From: Christiangramia sediminis
Lineage (GTDB): Bacteria > Bacteroidota > Bacteroidia > Flavobacteriales > Flavobacteriaceae
Length of the DNA: 64,000 nt
Assembly: GCF_020552705.1 (NCBI RefSeq)
Contig: NZ_JAJBZG010000005.1
Coordinates: forward strand, 248,001 to 312,000
Direction: 5' to 3'
In this document: positions 1-8,764 of the stretch, piece by piece
How positions within the stretch are numbered: position 1 is the stretch's first letter
Layout of the letters: every line of letters begins with the position of its first letter
Position numbers and translations under genes: made by a program
Notes under the pieces: generated by a model
Databases searched by the model: none
Told to the model about the DNA's origin: nothing
What the model saw: only the letters and a program-made list of their open reading frames with translations

Positions 1-209
1 ACGTGTGCCGGTATCTCTCCTTCAGTAAAATCTACAGGGGCCTCTCCCAATACTTCTTCTGAAACGCCATTTTGTTGCATTCCAAAGTCAAATCCTTGAA
101 AAAAAGCCCTCCAACTGGGCTCCACACTATCAGGATGTTTTAAATATTGATCGTAAAGTTCTGCGAAATATGCAGTATGAGCAGCATTTAGAAATGAAAA
201 TCTATCCAT
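1..209 (-). CDS. sucA: 2-oxoglutarate dehydrogenase E1 component (5' part only)
   Basis: The first 69 codons lie in the window and the rest runs off the left edge. The product would be the thiamine-diphosphate E1 subunit of the 2-oxoglutarate dehydrogenase complex of the TCA cycle. The visible N-terminus starts MDRFSFLNAAHTAYFAELYD, followed by a DSVEPSWRAFFQGF motif typical of SucA N-terminal segments, which bind the E2 core. The ATG at 207-209 is preceded by a Bacteroidetes -7 box at 249-256. The call rests on the N-terminal signature alone; no catalytic residue is visible. Confidence 0.88.
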   Translation of the reverse strand, partial: MDRFSFLNAAHTAYFAELYDQYLKHPDSVEPSWRAFFQGFDFGMQQNGVSEEVLGEAPVDFTEGEIPAH

Positions 210-248
210 AAAATTGAAACAAATGTTCCTTTTGTTTTAAAAACATAA

Positions 249-256
249 CAAAAATA
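249..256 (-). promoter_or_regulatory. Probable sucA promoter, -7 box TATTTTTG
   Basis: On the minus strand the sequence reads TATTTTTG, an exact TAnnTTTG match, about 40 bp before the sucA ATG. No clear TTG -33 box is seen about 20 bp upstream, so this is a partial match. Confidence 0.5.
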
Positions 257-338
257 CAATTTTTAAAAAAAACAGCTTGCAGGCATTATGATAATTCTCT
301 ATTGGATTATAGGAATTTTAACACTGCCTGAAAATGAA

Positions 339-352
339 CAGCTGATCAGCTG
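339..352. repeat. 14-bp perfect palindrome
   Basis: CAGCTGATCAGCTG is self-complementary over 14 bases. It lies between the end of the polyprenyl synthase gene and the sucA promoter. There is no T-tract on either side, so it is not an obvious terminator. It may be a protein-binding site upstream of sucA, but that is inference. Confidence 0.35.
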
Positions 353-375
353 ATATTTAGAAAAGTATGGAAAAC

Positions 376-1350
376 TTAAACCTGACGTTCCATTAGCATT
401 TCCCCAAATTTGCGTAATGGCTCCTTTTTTTCTTCTGGCAACTGTATTTTATCCAGAATTTTGAAGGCCATATCCGTGTAATTTTCTATTTCTTTTCTGG
501 TAAGTTCTGCAGCCCCACAAGTTTCAAAAAGTGATTTTACAGCCTCAATTTTTCCAGAATTTTCTATAGGAGAAATACTATATAGATGTTCCAATTGCTG
601 AGCCTCACTCCTGCCGGCCAGCTCAAGGGTTTTAATATAAAGAAAGGTCTTTTTATTTTCGATAATATCACCCCCGGGCTGTTTACCAAAGGTTTCGGGA
701 TCTCCAAAAGCATCCAGGTAATCATCCTGAAGCTGAAATGCAATCCCCAGTAATCTGCCATATTGATAGATGGCCTCTTTACATTCCTGCGAGGTTTGCG
801 CTACTATCGCCCCCATTTGCAGGGAAGCTCCAACCAGCACCGCGGTCTTGTATTCGATCATTAAAAGATAATCTTCGATACCTACATTATCACGGGTCTC
901 AAAATCTATATCGTATTGCTGACCTTCACAAACCTGGATGGCAGTTTTTGTAAAAAGCTTTGAGAGCTCTTTAAAAGTATCGCCTTCATAACTTTCAAAA
1001 AGCTGGTAGGCATTAATAAGCATGGCATCCCCGGAAAGTATCCCGGTATTGATATCCCATTTTTCATGCACGGTCTCCATTCCCCTTCTAATAGGTGCAT
1101 CATCCATAATATCATCATGAACCAGGGAGAAATTATGAAAAATTTCTATCGCCAGCGCGGCGTCAAGCGCTTTTTTGTAATTACAATCAAAAATTTCAGT
1201 AGCCATAAGTACCAGTACTGGTCTTAATCTCTTCCCACCCTGTTCAAGAATATAAACCATAGGCTCATATAAGTTTACAGGTTCCTTCACTCTGATCTTT
1301 TCGTGTAGATAGTCGATGATAGCTTCTCTATACTGGGAAATGGCAAGCAT
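376..1350 (-). CDS. Polyprenyl (geranylgeranyl/farnesyl-type) diphosphate synthase
   Basis: All-trans prenyl transferase that condenses isopentenyl diphosphate onto allylic diphosphates. The 324-residue protein carries GGKRLRP (38-44), the first aspartate-rich motif DDIMD (79-83) and the second DDYLD (209-213), the metal-diphosphate sites of the family. The first motif lacks the two-residue insertion seen in E. coli IspA, and a Phe lies five residues upstream of it (F74), a position that limits chain length in archaeal-type enzymes. A C20 product is therefore plausible but unproven. The gene is divergent from tetR and ends upstream of sucA. Start ATG at 1348-1350. Confidence 0.9.
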   Translation of the reverse strand: MLAISQYREAIIDYLHEKIRVKEPVNLYEPMVYILEQGGKRLRPVLVLMATEIFDCNYKKALDAALAIEIFHNFSLVHDDIMDDAPIRRGMETVHEKWDINTGILSGDAMLINAYQLFESYEGDTFKELSKLFTKTAIQVCEGQQYDIDFETRDNVGIEDYLLMIEYKTAVLVGASLQMGAIVAQTSQECKEAIYQYGRLLGIAFQLQDDYLDAFGDPETFGKQPGGDIIENKKTFLYIKTLELAGRSEAQQLEHLYSISPIENSGKIEAVKSLFETCGAAELTRKEIENYTDMAFKILDKIQLPEEKKEPLRKFGEMLMERQV

Positions 1351-1440
1351 GAAATAAAAAATTTTCGCTAAAATACCATAATTGACAGTATTTCAAATTC
1401 TATGCTCATGTTAAATAATCGTAAACTTTGGAAACTTTTT

Positions 1441-1471
1441 TTGTGTATAAAGTTTCCTTGATATACTTTTG
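1441..1471 (+). promoter_or_regulatory. Promoter of tetR / RND efflux operon
   Basis: A TTG at 1441-1443 is followed after 20 bp by TACTTTTG at 1464-1471, matching the Bacteroidetes -33/-7 pattern. Transcription would start near 1476-1478, which excludes the upstream ATG at 1428 as the tetR start. Confidence 0.65.
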
Positions 1472-1490
1472 CCAAAAATTTGATAAGAAG

Positions 1491-2093
1491 GTGCAGGAGA
1501 AAATATTGAATACCGCTACCGAGATGTTTCTTTACTATGGTTTTAAAAGTGTAACCATGGATGATATTGCCGATAAGCTGGGCATATCTAAAAAGACCAT
1601 CTATGCGCATTATTCTACAAAAAATAAATTGGTACAGGCCACAGGTTCACATTTGCTGCAAACTATTTCTGAAGGAATCGATGAGGTTAGAGCAAAAAAT
1701 CTTAACCCGGTAATTGAAAATTTTGAAATTAAGCGTTTTGTGAATCAGCATTTAAAAGGAGAAAAAACCTCTCCTCATTTCCAGTTGAAAAAATATTACC
1801 CCAAGATTTTCAATAAGCTCATAGAAGAACAATTCAATGTACTGGAGGATTGCGTGGGAGAAAATATCTCACGTGGAATTGAATTGGGATATTACAGGAA
1901 ACAGATTAACGTCCCCTTTGTATGCCGAATTCATTTTGTAGGAATGATGGGCATAAAAGATAAAGAAATGTTTCCCCTGGAGGAATTCAGCGAACAGGAC
2001 CTTACCGAAGAATTTCTGAATTATCACCTCAGGGCGATCTGCACACAAAAAGGAATCAAAACTCTTGAAGAATATTTAAGTAATGAAAAATAG
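1491..2093 (+). CDS. TetR/AcrR family transcriptional regulator
   Basis: A 200-residue one-component repressor, probably controlling the RND pump that follows. The N-terminal TetR DNA-binding domain is clear: the first helix contains ILNTATEMFLYYGF, and the helix-turn-helix runs about residues 22-41 with DDIADKLGISKKTIYAHY. The C-terminal ligand domain is not recognisable by eye. I chose the GTG at 1491. An in-frame ATG at 1428 would add 21 residues, but it lies upstream of the likely promoter and TetR proteins normally begin just before this first helix. The stop overlaps the next gene by 11 bp, so the two are co-transcribed and probably coupled. Confidence 0.88.
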   Translation: MQEKILNTATEMFLYYGFKSVTMDDIADKLGISKKTIYAHYSTKNKLVQATGSHLLQTISEGIDEVRAKNLNPVIENFEIKRFVNQHLKGEKTSPHFQLKKYYPKIFNKLIEEQFNVLEDCVGENISRGIELGYYRKQINVPFVCRIHFVGMMGIKDKEMFPLEEFSEQDLTEEFLNYHLRAICTQKGIKTLEEYLSNEK

Positions 2094-3453
2094 ATCACTA
2101 AAAATCTTCAGCCTTCTTTTACTGGCATCCGTCAGTATTTTTGCCCAGGAAGATACGCTGAAAACCTATCAATTTACTTTAGAGGAAGCGATTGAGTATG
2201 GATTGGAAAACAATTATCAGTCTCAAATTGCAGGAAAAGATGTGGATATTGCTCTGAAACAAAAATGGGAGATCATCGCTCAGGGACTTCCACAAATAAG
2301 TGGAAATGTAGATTATCAAAATTACCTGAAACAGCCTGTAACCCTGCTTCCTGCAGAAATCACAGGTGGACAGCCCGGAACTTTCACCCCGGTTACCTTT
2401 GGAACCAAGCAAAGTATGAACGCTACCGGCACCTGGAATCAGTTAATTTTTGATGGTTCTTATATCGTAGGGATTCAATCGGTAAAGACCTTATTACAGA
2501 TATCCAAAAATGCTAAAACCAAGACCGACCTGGAGATTAAAAAGGCTATCATAAGCGCCTATGCCAATGTCCTTCTGGCTGAAGAGAGCGTGGAAATCTT
2601 TGAAAAGAATGTAGAAAGTCTTCAGAAGAATTATAAAGATACGCAAAAGATCTACGAAAACGGATTTGCTGAACAGGAAGATGTAGAGCAACTAGAAATC
2701 ACTCTTTTAGGTTTAAAGAATAGTTTAAGCCGTAGCCTGAGAATGAGAGATATCGCTTATGAAATGCTGAATCTCAGTTTGGGTATCCCGGTAGAAAACA
2801 AAGTGAACCTCTCTGATGATCTTGATGAACTGGCCATGAAGTATTATGATCTCTCGCTTTTAAGCAAAGAAATTCCTGTGGAAGAAAACATAGATTATCG
2901 TATTGCAAAGAATTCTGCAGAATCTGCAGAGATCCAGGTAAAACTTCAAAAAGCAAAAGCATTACCATCACTTACGGGTTTTGTTAATTACGGTTATCAG
3001 GGTTTTAGCCAGAAATTTACTTTTCTAACCAGCGATCAGGAATATTTTGGTCAGTCTGTTTTAGGAGTAAGCCTTAATATTCCAATTTTCAGTAGTGGAA
3101 TGAGAAGCTCAAAAACCCAGCAAAGAGAACTGGAACACGAACAAGCGATGCTGGACCTGGAACGTACCGAAAACGAGGTAAAGCGCCAGATAAATATGGC
3201 TAAAAGTGAATATGAGTTCAGTATTGAAAATTATCAGAATGCCGTAAGAAATCTCGAACTGGCCGAAAGAATTGAAAATAAGAATCAGATAAAGTTCTTT
3301 GAAGGAATTGCCAGCAGTTTTGAATTAACTGAGGCACAAAGACAGCTTTATTCAGCACAACAAGATTATTTACAGGCAATGCTTGATGTAATCACCGCTA
3401 AAGCAGAACTTGAAAATCTACTCGATACCAGAACCTATAATGATGAAAATTAA
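2083..3453 (+). CDS. TolC-family outer membrane efflux protein
   Basis: Outer membrane factor of a tripartite efflux pump. The 456-residue protein has a signal peptide (residues 1-21, cleavage around FAQ) and two OEP-type halves rich in long amphipathic helices: about 30-240, including the coiled stretch after VEIFEKNVESLQKNYKD, and about 270-445. The segment around FYGYQGFSQKF-like sequence near 300-320 resembles a beta-barrel strand region. It overlaps tetR by 11 bp and is followed by the adaptor and the inner-membrane pump, the usual order in Bacteroidetes RND operons. The substrate cannot be read from the sequence. Confidence 0.92.
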   Translation: MKNRSLKIFSLLLLASVSIFAQEDTLKTYQFTLEEAIEYGLENNYQSQIAGKDVDIALKQKWEIIAQGLPQISGNVDYQNYLKQPVTLLPAEITGGQPGTFTPVTFGTKQSMNATGTWNQLIFDGSYIVGIQSVKTLLQISKNAKTKTDLEIKKAIISAYANVLLAEESVEIFEKNVESLQKNYKDTQKIYENGFAEQEDVEQLEITLLGLKNSLSRSLRMRDIAYEMLNLSLGIPVENKVNLSDDLDELAMKYYDLSLLSKEIPVEENIDYRIAKNSAESAEIQVKLQKAKALPSLTGFVNYGYQGFSQKFTFLTSDQEYFGQSVLGVSLNIPIFSSGMRSSKTQQRELEHEQAMLDLERTENEVKRQINMAKSEYEFSIENYQNAVRNLELAERIENKNQIKFFEGIASSFELTEAQRQLYSAQQDYLQAMLDVITAKAELENLLDTRTYNDEN

Positions 3454-3475
3454 TCTCCCAATTATAAAAAAGAAT

Positions 3476-4645
3476 ATGAAAAAGTTAATCCTAATAGTTG
3501 GACTTCCCCTTTTATTGATTTCCTGTGGTGGAGACGAGGAAACTAAATCTATAGATCAGGTCATAGAAAGTGAAGATCTAAGCCAGATTAGAGCTAAGAA
3601 ATCTGAATTAAGCACCGAACAATCTAAAATTGCTGAACAATTAGACCGCCTGGATGAAGCTATCAAAAGCCTGGATAAGAACCGGAGAATGGATCTGGTG
3701 AGCATTCAAACCATTGAGGATACTCTTTTTAAGCATTATGCTGAAGTACAGGGAAATGTCGCCACCGATGAAAATATTATAGTTTATCCGGAATTTTCAG
3801 GAATTCTCACCAATGTGAGGGTAAATGAAGGAGACAGGGTTTCTAAAGGACAGGTTCTGGCAAGAATTGATGACGGAGGACTGCAGAGCGAGCTTGCACA
3901 GCTAGAAGCTCAGGAAAGACTGGCGAAAACCACCTATGAGAGACAAAAGAGATTATGGGATCAGAATATTGGGTCTGAAATGCAGTATCTGGAAGCTAAA
4001 ACCAATTACGAAGCTTTACAAAGTTCTGTTCAGAGGCTGAAATCTCAGCTGGACAAAACTGTGGTAAGAGCTCCTTTTAGCGGAGTTGTAGATGATGTGA
4101 TAAGCGAACAGGGAGAAGTAGTAAATCCCGGGCAAAACCAGTTATTCAGAATTATTAGCCTGGATAATATGTATGTGGAAGCCGATGTTCCCGAAAACTA
4201 TCTGAGTAAAATTTCAATAGGAACCGGGGTAAAAGTTAATATTGGATCTGTAGGCCGTGAATTCGAAGGTAAAGTGAGCCAGGTTGGAAATAATATCAAT
4301 CCCAATAACCGAACTTTTAGAATTGAGGTAAAAGTTCCCAATGAAAAAGATCTTATCAAACCCAACCAGATCGCGACTATAAAACTGAACGATTATACTT
4401 CAGAAAATGCCATCGTGATCCCTGAGAGTAGTATTCAGAAAAACGCCATGGGAGAAAGCATAGTGTACGTACTGGAGCAGGAAAATGACAAGAACTTTGG
4501 TACTGCCAGGAAAGTGATCGTAGAAACTGGTCTTGTCTATAATGACTCCATTGAAATAAAAGAAGGTCTTACACCCGGACAAATCTTAATTACTGACGGT
4601 GCTAAGAACATTCGTGATGGTCAGGAAGTTAAATTCAGAAAATAA
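3476..4645 (+). CDS. RND efflux periplasmic adaptor (membrane fusion) lipoprotein
   Basis: Links the inner-membrane pump to the TolC-like channel. I start at ATG 3476, giving 389 residues with a lipoprotein signal (MKKLILIVG...LLLIS-C17). An upstream in-frame ATG at 3410 would put 22 residues ahead of the signal and overlap the previous gene. After the lipid anchor there is a charged coiled coil (about 30-75), then lipoyl/barrel-sandwich half-motifs (VRVNEGDRVSKGQVLARID and VVRAPFSGVVDD) flanking an alpha-hairpin, then beta-barrel and membrane-proximal domains. The stop is 5 bp before the pump gene. Confidence 0.92.
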   Translation: MKKLILIVGLPLLLISCGGDEETKSIDQVIESEDLSQIRAKKSELSTEQSKIAEQLDRLDEAIKSLDKNRRMDLVSIQTIEDTLFKHYAEVQGNVATDENIIVYPEFSGILTNVRVNEGDRVSKGQVLARIDDGGLQSELAQLEAQERLAKTTYERQKRLWDQNIGSEMQYLEAKTNYEALQSSVQRLKSQLDKTVVRAPFSGVVDDVISEQGEVVNPGQNQLFRIISLDNMYVEADVPENYLSKISIGTGVKVNIGSVGREFEGKVSQVGNNINPNNRTFRIEVKVPNEKDLIKPNQIATIKLNDYTSENAIVIPESSIQKNAMGESIVYVLEQENDKNFGTARKVIVETGLVYNDSIEIKEGLTPGQILITDGAKNIRDGQEVKFRK

Positions 4646-4650
4646 GCAGA

Positions 4651-7600
4651 ATGAAATTAGATAAAGAATTCAAACTCTCCTCCTGGGCGATAGATAACAA
4701 GATGACCGTATACGTCATCATTGCCATTGTAATGGTGGGCGGACTTCTCTCCTATTACAGTATGCCCAGAGAATCTTTTCCGGAGATCATTGAAACCAAA
4801 ATATACGTAAGCTCGATCAACCCGGGGAACTCGGCAGAAGACGTTGAAAAATTCATAACCGAGCCTCTTGAAGAGGAATTCAATGATGTGGGTGGAGTAA
4901 AAGAAATCAGCTCTACAACACTTCAGGATTATTCACTGGTTATCGTTGAATTTGAAGAAGAAGTAAATGTTGATGTCGCCAAGCAGAAGATCAAGGATAA
5001 GGTAGATTTGGTGAAAGCTGAAACCACATGGCCCACTCTTGATAATGGTGCTAAGGTAGAACCCAATGTATTTGATCTAAATCTTTCCGAAGAACAACCA
5101 ATTCTCAATATTAATCTTACCGGAGATTATACCGTACAGCAGTTAAAAGACTATGCAGAATATCTTCAGGAGAAAATAGAATTACTACCTCAGATTAAGG
5201 AAGCGAGTATTCGCGGGGCTGAAGAAATGGAGGTGGAAATCGCGGTGGATCTCTATAAAATGAGTGCATCCCAGGTTAGTTTTCAAGATATTATTAGCGC
5301 TATAAGCTCTGAGAACAGAACCATTTCGGGAGGGAACATAATCACCAGCGGAGTTCAAAAGAACATCAGGATCATTGGTGAGATCGAGGATCCTCAGGAA
5401 TTAAAAAATGTAGTGGTTAAGCGTGAAGGCGGAAATATCTTTCTAAAGGATATCGCAAGTATAAATTTTCAGGAAAAAGACGCCACCACTTATGCCAGGG
5501 AATATGGCGAACCTGTGGTGATGCTTGATGTTAAAAAGCGAAGCGGTAAGAACATGATCGAAGCGGTAAATAATATCAAGGAGATCATAAAAACCGAACA
5601 GGAGGAATACCTGCCGGAATCTTTGGACATAAGTCTTACCAACGACCTTTCTACAGATACACGAAACCAGGTAAACGACCTGGTGAACAATATTATTTTC
5701 GGGGTTATTTTAGTAGTCCTTGTACTAATGTTTTTCTTAGGCTTTAGAAACTCTCTATTTGTGGGACTTGCCATTCCGCTATCCATGTTCCTGTCTTATA
5801 TTATTCTTTCCAGTTTAGGTTACACCCTGAATACCATGGTGCTTTTTGCGCTTGTGATGGGACTGGGAATGCTGGTAGATAATGGAATTGTGGTAGTAGA
5901 GAACGTGTATACTTTAATGGATGAAGGCTGGTCTAGGAAAAAAGCTGCCAAACAGGGTCTGGGAGAGATCGCATGGCCAATTATAGCTTCTACTGCAACT
6001 ACCCTTATGGCGTTCTTCCCGTTGGCATTATGGCCGGGAACCATTGGGAAGTTCATGGTAATTTTTCCAATTACTCTTTCCATTGTACTGGGATCTTCTC
6101 TTTTTGTAGCTATTATCATCAACTCGATGCTCACCTCACAATTCATGAAAACTGAAGAAGGAAAAATCTCTAAAAAGAGACTTATCAGGATCAGTATTAT
6201 CATGGCTATTATTGGCGCAGTCTTGCTTGTAGGTGGTTATGCAGTGAATATTGGCGCTTTGAGAGCCATTGGAAACTTATTCCTTCTGGGAGTGCTTTTA
6301 CTATGGCTATATAAATATGTATTATCTGGCGCCGTAGATTACTTCCAGTTCAAATCACTAAAAAAACTTGAAAGCAATTACGAACGTTTCCTTAAATATG
6401 CGCTTAGAGGTAGAAAAGCTTACGGATTCTTTTTCGGAACCCTGCTTTTATTATTCCTATCGTTTGTACTTATAGGCCTTGTACAACCGGATGTATTATT
6501 CTTCCCGGAAAACCAGCCAAAACAAGTGATCACTTATATTGAATATCCTGAAGGTACTGATATTGAAAAAACCAATGAACTTACTAAAAATGTAGAGGAT
6601 CAGATCTTTGAAGTTATCAAAAAGTACGAGGACGAAGATGGTTATAACTTCATGGTAGAATCTGTGATCTCACAGGTGGGTCAGGGTGCAGGAAACCCTC
6701 AAACCGATGGCGGACAGCAGAACGAAATGCCTCATAAAGGTAAGGTTACCATTGTAATGCGTGAGTTCAAGGAACGTCGAGGCGTGGAAAGTTCTCAGGT
6801 CCTGGCCGAAGTGAGGGATGCCGTGAACGAATTTCCGGGGGCCTCTATTCAGGTGGAAAAGGATGCCGCGGGACCTCCTGCCGGTTATCCTATAAATATT
6901 GAATTGAAAGGCGAAGATTATGAAAAGATGCTTGCCGAAGCTGAAAATTTAAGATCTTATATTCAGGGTCTTAGTATTCCTGGAATTGAAGAACTGAAGA
7001 TAGATGTTAATAAATCTAAACCTGAACTGGATGTTAGAGTAGATAGAAGAAAAGCTGGACAGCTTGGAGTTTCCACTTCGCAGGTTGGACAGACACTGAG
7101 ACGTGCGATCTATGGTGAGGAAGTTTCTACCTATAAAGATGGAGACGACGATTATGAGGTGAATGTAAGATCTAATGAGGAGTTCAGATATGATGAAAAT
7201 GCACTTTTCAATCAGCCTATAACTTTTAAAGATCAGAATTCCGGTGAAACCCGCCAGGTTCCTATTTCTTCATTGGTTGAAACCGAAGTAGCCTCATCTT
7301 TCAGCTCAATTAAAAGAAAAGATCTAAAGAGGGTAATTACTGTTTATTCCAATGTACTACAGGGCTATAATGGAAACCAGATAGTAGAACAACTCCAAAC
7401 ATCATTGAAAAATTATGAAATGCCTGAGGATATCTCCTTGCAATTTACAGGAGAACAGGAGGAACAGGCTGAAAATATGAGTTTCCTGATAAAAGCACTT
7501 CTTATTGCGCTTGGCGGAATTCTACTTATCCTGGTTGCTCAGTTCAACTCGGTATCAAAACCAGTTATCATCCTGATGGCGGTGGTGCTTAGTCTCGTGG

Positions 7601-8112
7601 GCGTATTTCTGGGACTTATTACATTCCAGATGGATTTTATTATCATTATGACCATGATGGGTATTATCTCACTGGCAGGAATTGTGGTGAATAACGCCAT
7701 TGTACTTATTGATTATACCCAGATACTCATTGATAGAAAGAAGAAAGACCTGGGTCTTGAAGAAGAGGATCTACTTACGAGAGCACAGTATTTTGAGGTG
7801 ATCGTTAGAGGTGGTAAATCCAGATTAAGACCTGTATTGCTTACAGCAATTACCACAGTACTTGGATTGATCCCTTTGGCGGTGGGACTGAATATAGATT
7901 TCTTCGGACTTATCACAGATTATGATCCGGCAGTCTATATTGGCGGTGATAATGTTATTTTCTGGGGACCTCTTGCCTGGACAGTTATCTTCGGACTTGT
8001 ATTCGCAACCTTCCTTACCCTGGTAGTGGTACCGGTAATGTTCTACCTGGTGAACAGAGGGAAAGTGAAATTTGCAGACAAACGAAAAGAGCGGGAATTA
8101 AAAAAGGCCTGA
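4651..8112 (+). CDS. RND efflux transporter, inner-membrane pump (AcrB-like)
   Basis: Proton-driven pump of the tripartite system, 1153 residues, slightly longer than AcrB. It has an N-terminal transmembrane helix, a large periplasmic loop, central TM2-TM6 (about residues 345-520), an extra hydrophobic block about 510-560 at the mid-protein linker, a second periplasmic loop, and TM8-TM12 near the C-terminus. In TM4 the AcrB Asp-Asp pair is LVDNGIVVVEN here (D410, N411). In TM10 the AcrB Lys is Asn (GIVVNNAIVL, N1014). This marks a non-AcrB coupling subclass. The operon ends in a strong terminator. Confidence 0.93.
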   Translation: MKLDKEFKLSSWAIDNKMTVYVIIAIVMVGGLLSYYSMPRESFPEIIETKIYVSSINPGNSAEDVEKFITEPLEEEFNDVGGVKEISSTTLQDYSLVIVEFEEEVNVDVAKQKIKDKVDLVKAETTWPTLDNGAKVEPNVFDLNLSEEQPILNINLTGDYTVQQLKDYAEYLQEKIELLPQIKEASIRGAEEMEVEIAVDLYKMSASQVSFQDIISAISSENRTISGGNIITSGVQKNIRIIGEIEDPQELKNVVVKREGGNIFLKDIASINFQEKDATTYAREYGEPVVMLDVKKRSGKNMIEAVNNIKEIIKTEQEEYLPESLDISLTNDLSTDTRNQVNDLVNNIIFGVILVVLVLMFFLGFRNSLFVGLAIPLSMFLSYIILSSLGYTLNTMVLFALVMGLGMLVDNGIVVVENVYTLMDEGWSRKKAAKQGLGEIAWPIIASTATTLMAFFPLALWPGTIGKFMVIFPITLSIVLGSSLFVAIIINSMLTSQFMKTEEGKISKKRLIRISIIMAIIGAVLLVGGYAVNIGALRAIGNLFLLGVLLLWLYKYVLSGAVDYFQFKSLKKLESNYERFLKYALRGRKAYGFFFGTLLLLFLSFVLIGLVQPDVLFFPENQPKQVITYIEYPEGTDIEKTNELTKNVEDQIFEVIKKYEDEDGYNFMVESVISQVGQGAGNPQTDGGQQNEMPHKGKVTIVMREFKERRGVESSQVLAEVRDAVNEFPGASIQVEKDAAGPPAGYPINIELKGEDYEKMLAEAENLRSYIQGLSIPGIEELKIDVNKSKPELDVRVDRRKAGQLGVSTSQVGQTLRRAIYGEEVSTYKDGDDDYEVNVRSNEEFRYDENALFNQPITFKDQNSGETRQVPISSLVETEVASSFSSIKRKDLKRVITVYSNVLQGYNGNQIVEQLQTSLKNYEMPEDISLQFTGEQEEQAENMSFLIKALLIALGGILLILVAQFNSVSKPVIILMAVVLSLVGVFLGLITFQMDFIIIMTMMGIISLAGIVVNNAIVLIDYTQILIDRKKKDLGLEEEDLLTRAQYFEVIVRGGKSRLRPVLLTAITTVLGLIPLAVGLNIDFFGLITDYDPAVYIGGDNVIFWGPLAWTVIFGLVFATFLTLVVVPVMFYLVNRGKVKFADKRKERELKKA

Positions 8113-8117
8113 TAACG

Positions 8118-8149
8118 AAAAACCCCGAAGAAATTCTTCGGGGTTTTTT
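8118..8149 (+). terminator. Intrinsic terminator after the RND operon
   Basis: AACCCCGAAGAA pairs with TTCTTCGGGGTT and is followed by a T run. A-rich sequence on the other side lets it also serve the convergent gene at 8169. Confidence 0.9.
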
Positions 8150-8168
8150 AATTAAATATTTATTTTCT

Positions 8169-8534
8169 CTAGAGGTTGTTCACCAATGAGCTATCACTTT
8201 TCCAGCTATTCACCGATGCAATTACGCTATTTTGATAGTCAACTTCGGTAAGTTTATTTTCAGACCAAAAAAACCATTTTCCGTCTTTCTTTCCGTTTTC
8301 GTAATTTGCGATGGCTGTCTTTTCACCATTTTGGTTGTAAGAAATCCATTTTCCGTGGAGTCTGCCGTCCTTGTACGTACCTTCCTGTCTAATACTTCCA
8401 TCTTCATAATAAAACGTTCCTTTAATTAATTCACCCTGTTTCTCAAAAACAGGCTCAAGATCTTTTTCCTGAGCAGTAACCACCCCTCCGAGAAGGAATG
8501 CCGCTACTAAAAATATATAATTAATTGTCTTCAT
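8169..8534 (-). CDS. Exported MORN-like repeat protein (YwqK-type)
   Basis: A 121-residue exported protein with signal peptide (1-21, ...VVTA-Q). The body contains about three MORN_2-type repeats of the form GTFYYEDGSIRQEGTY, GKWISYNQNGEKTAIANY and GKWFFWSENKLTEVDY. In Bacteroidetes such proteins are often listed as YwqK-family; no enzymatic motif is present. It is convergent with the RND operon and divergent from aspS. Function is unknown; a periplasmic or surface role is inference from the signal peptide. Confidence 0.75.
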   Translation of the reverse strand: MKTINYIFLVAAFLLGGVVTAQEKDLEPVFEKQGELIKGTFYYEDGSIRQEGTYKDGRLHGKWISYNQNGEKTAIANYENGKKDGKWFFWSENKLTEVDYQNSVIASVNSWKSDSSLVNNL

Positions 8535-8562
8535 AGCTCTTTTTCAGTTAACGTTAAGATCA

Positions 8563-8592
8563 TAAAGATACTAAAAGTTTACAAAAAATCAA
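8563..8592 (-). promoter_or_regulatory. Possible promoter of the MORN-like gene
   Basis: On the minus strand TTG (8590-8592) is followed after 19 bp by TATCTTTA (8563-8570), one mismatch from TAnnTTTG. Weak. Confidence 0.35.
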
Positions 8593-8730
8593 TAATTACG
8601 TAACATTAAGTTAACATTGAAGACGATTTTAACTTATTTTCAGTCATTTATAAAATTTACATTTCGACACATTGGAATAAATTCATTTAATTTTTAATCA
8701 GGAAAGGCTAAGTAAAAGTGTATAACTTCT

Positions 8731-8738
8731 TACTTTTG
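8731..8738 (+). promoter_or_regulatory. aspS promoter, -7 box TACTTTTG
   Basis: Exact TAnnTTTG match. The GTG that opens the longest aspS reading frame (8738-8740) overlaps the last base of this box, so transcription must start downstream of it, near 8743-8745. No obvious TTG -33 box is seen. Confidence 0.6.
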
Positions 8739-8764
8739 TGGCCATTCTAAATTTGAAGGATAAC

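Noticed and set aside
1351-1427. ATG 1428 as tetR start
   Set aside because: It precedes the promoter and adds residues not seen in TetR proteins.
5820-6203. Antisense 127-codon frame
   Set aside because: Lies entirely opposite the RND pump's membrane segments; shadow frame.
8169-8534. Nicotinate-mononucleotide adenylyltransferase name sometimes given to such proteins
   Set aside because: The protein has a signal peptide and MORN-like repeats but no nucleotidyltransferase motif.
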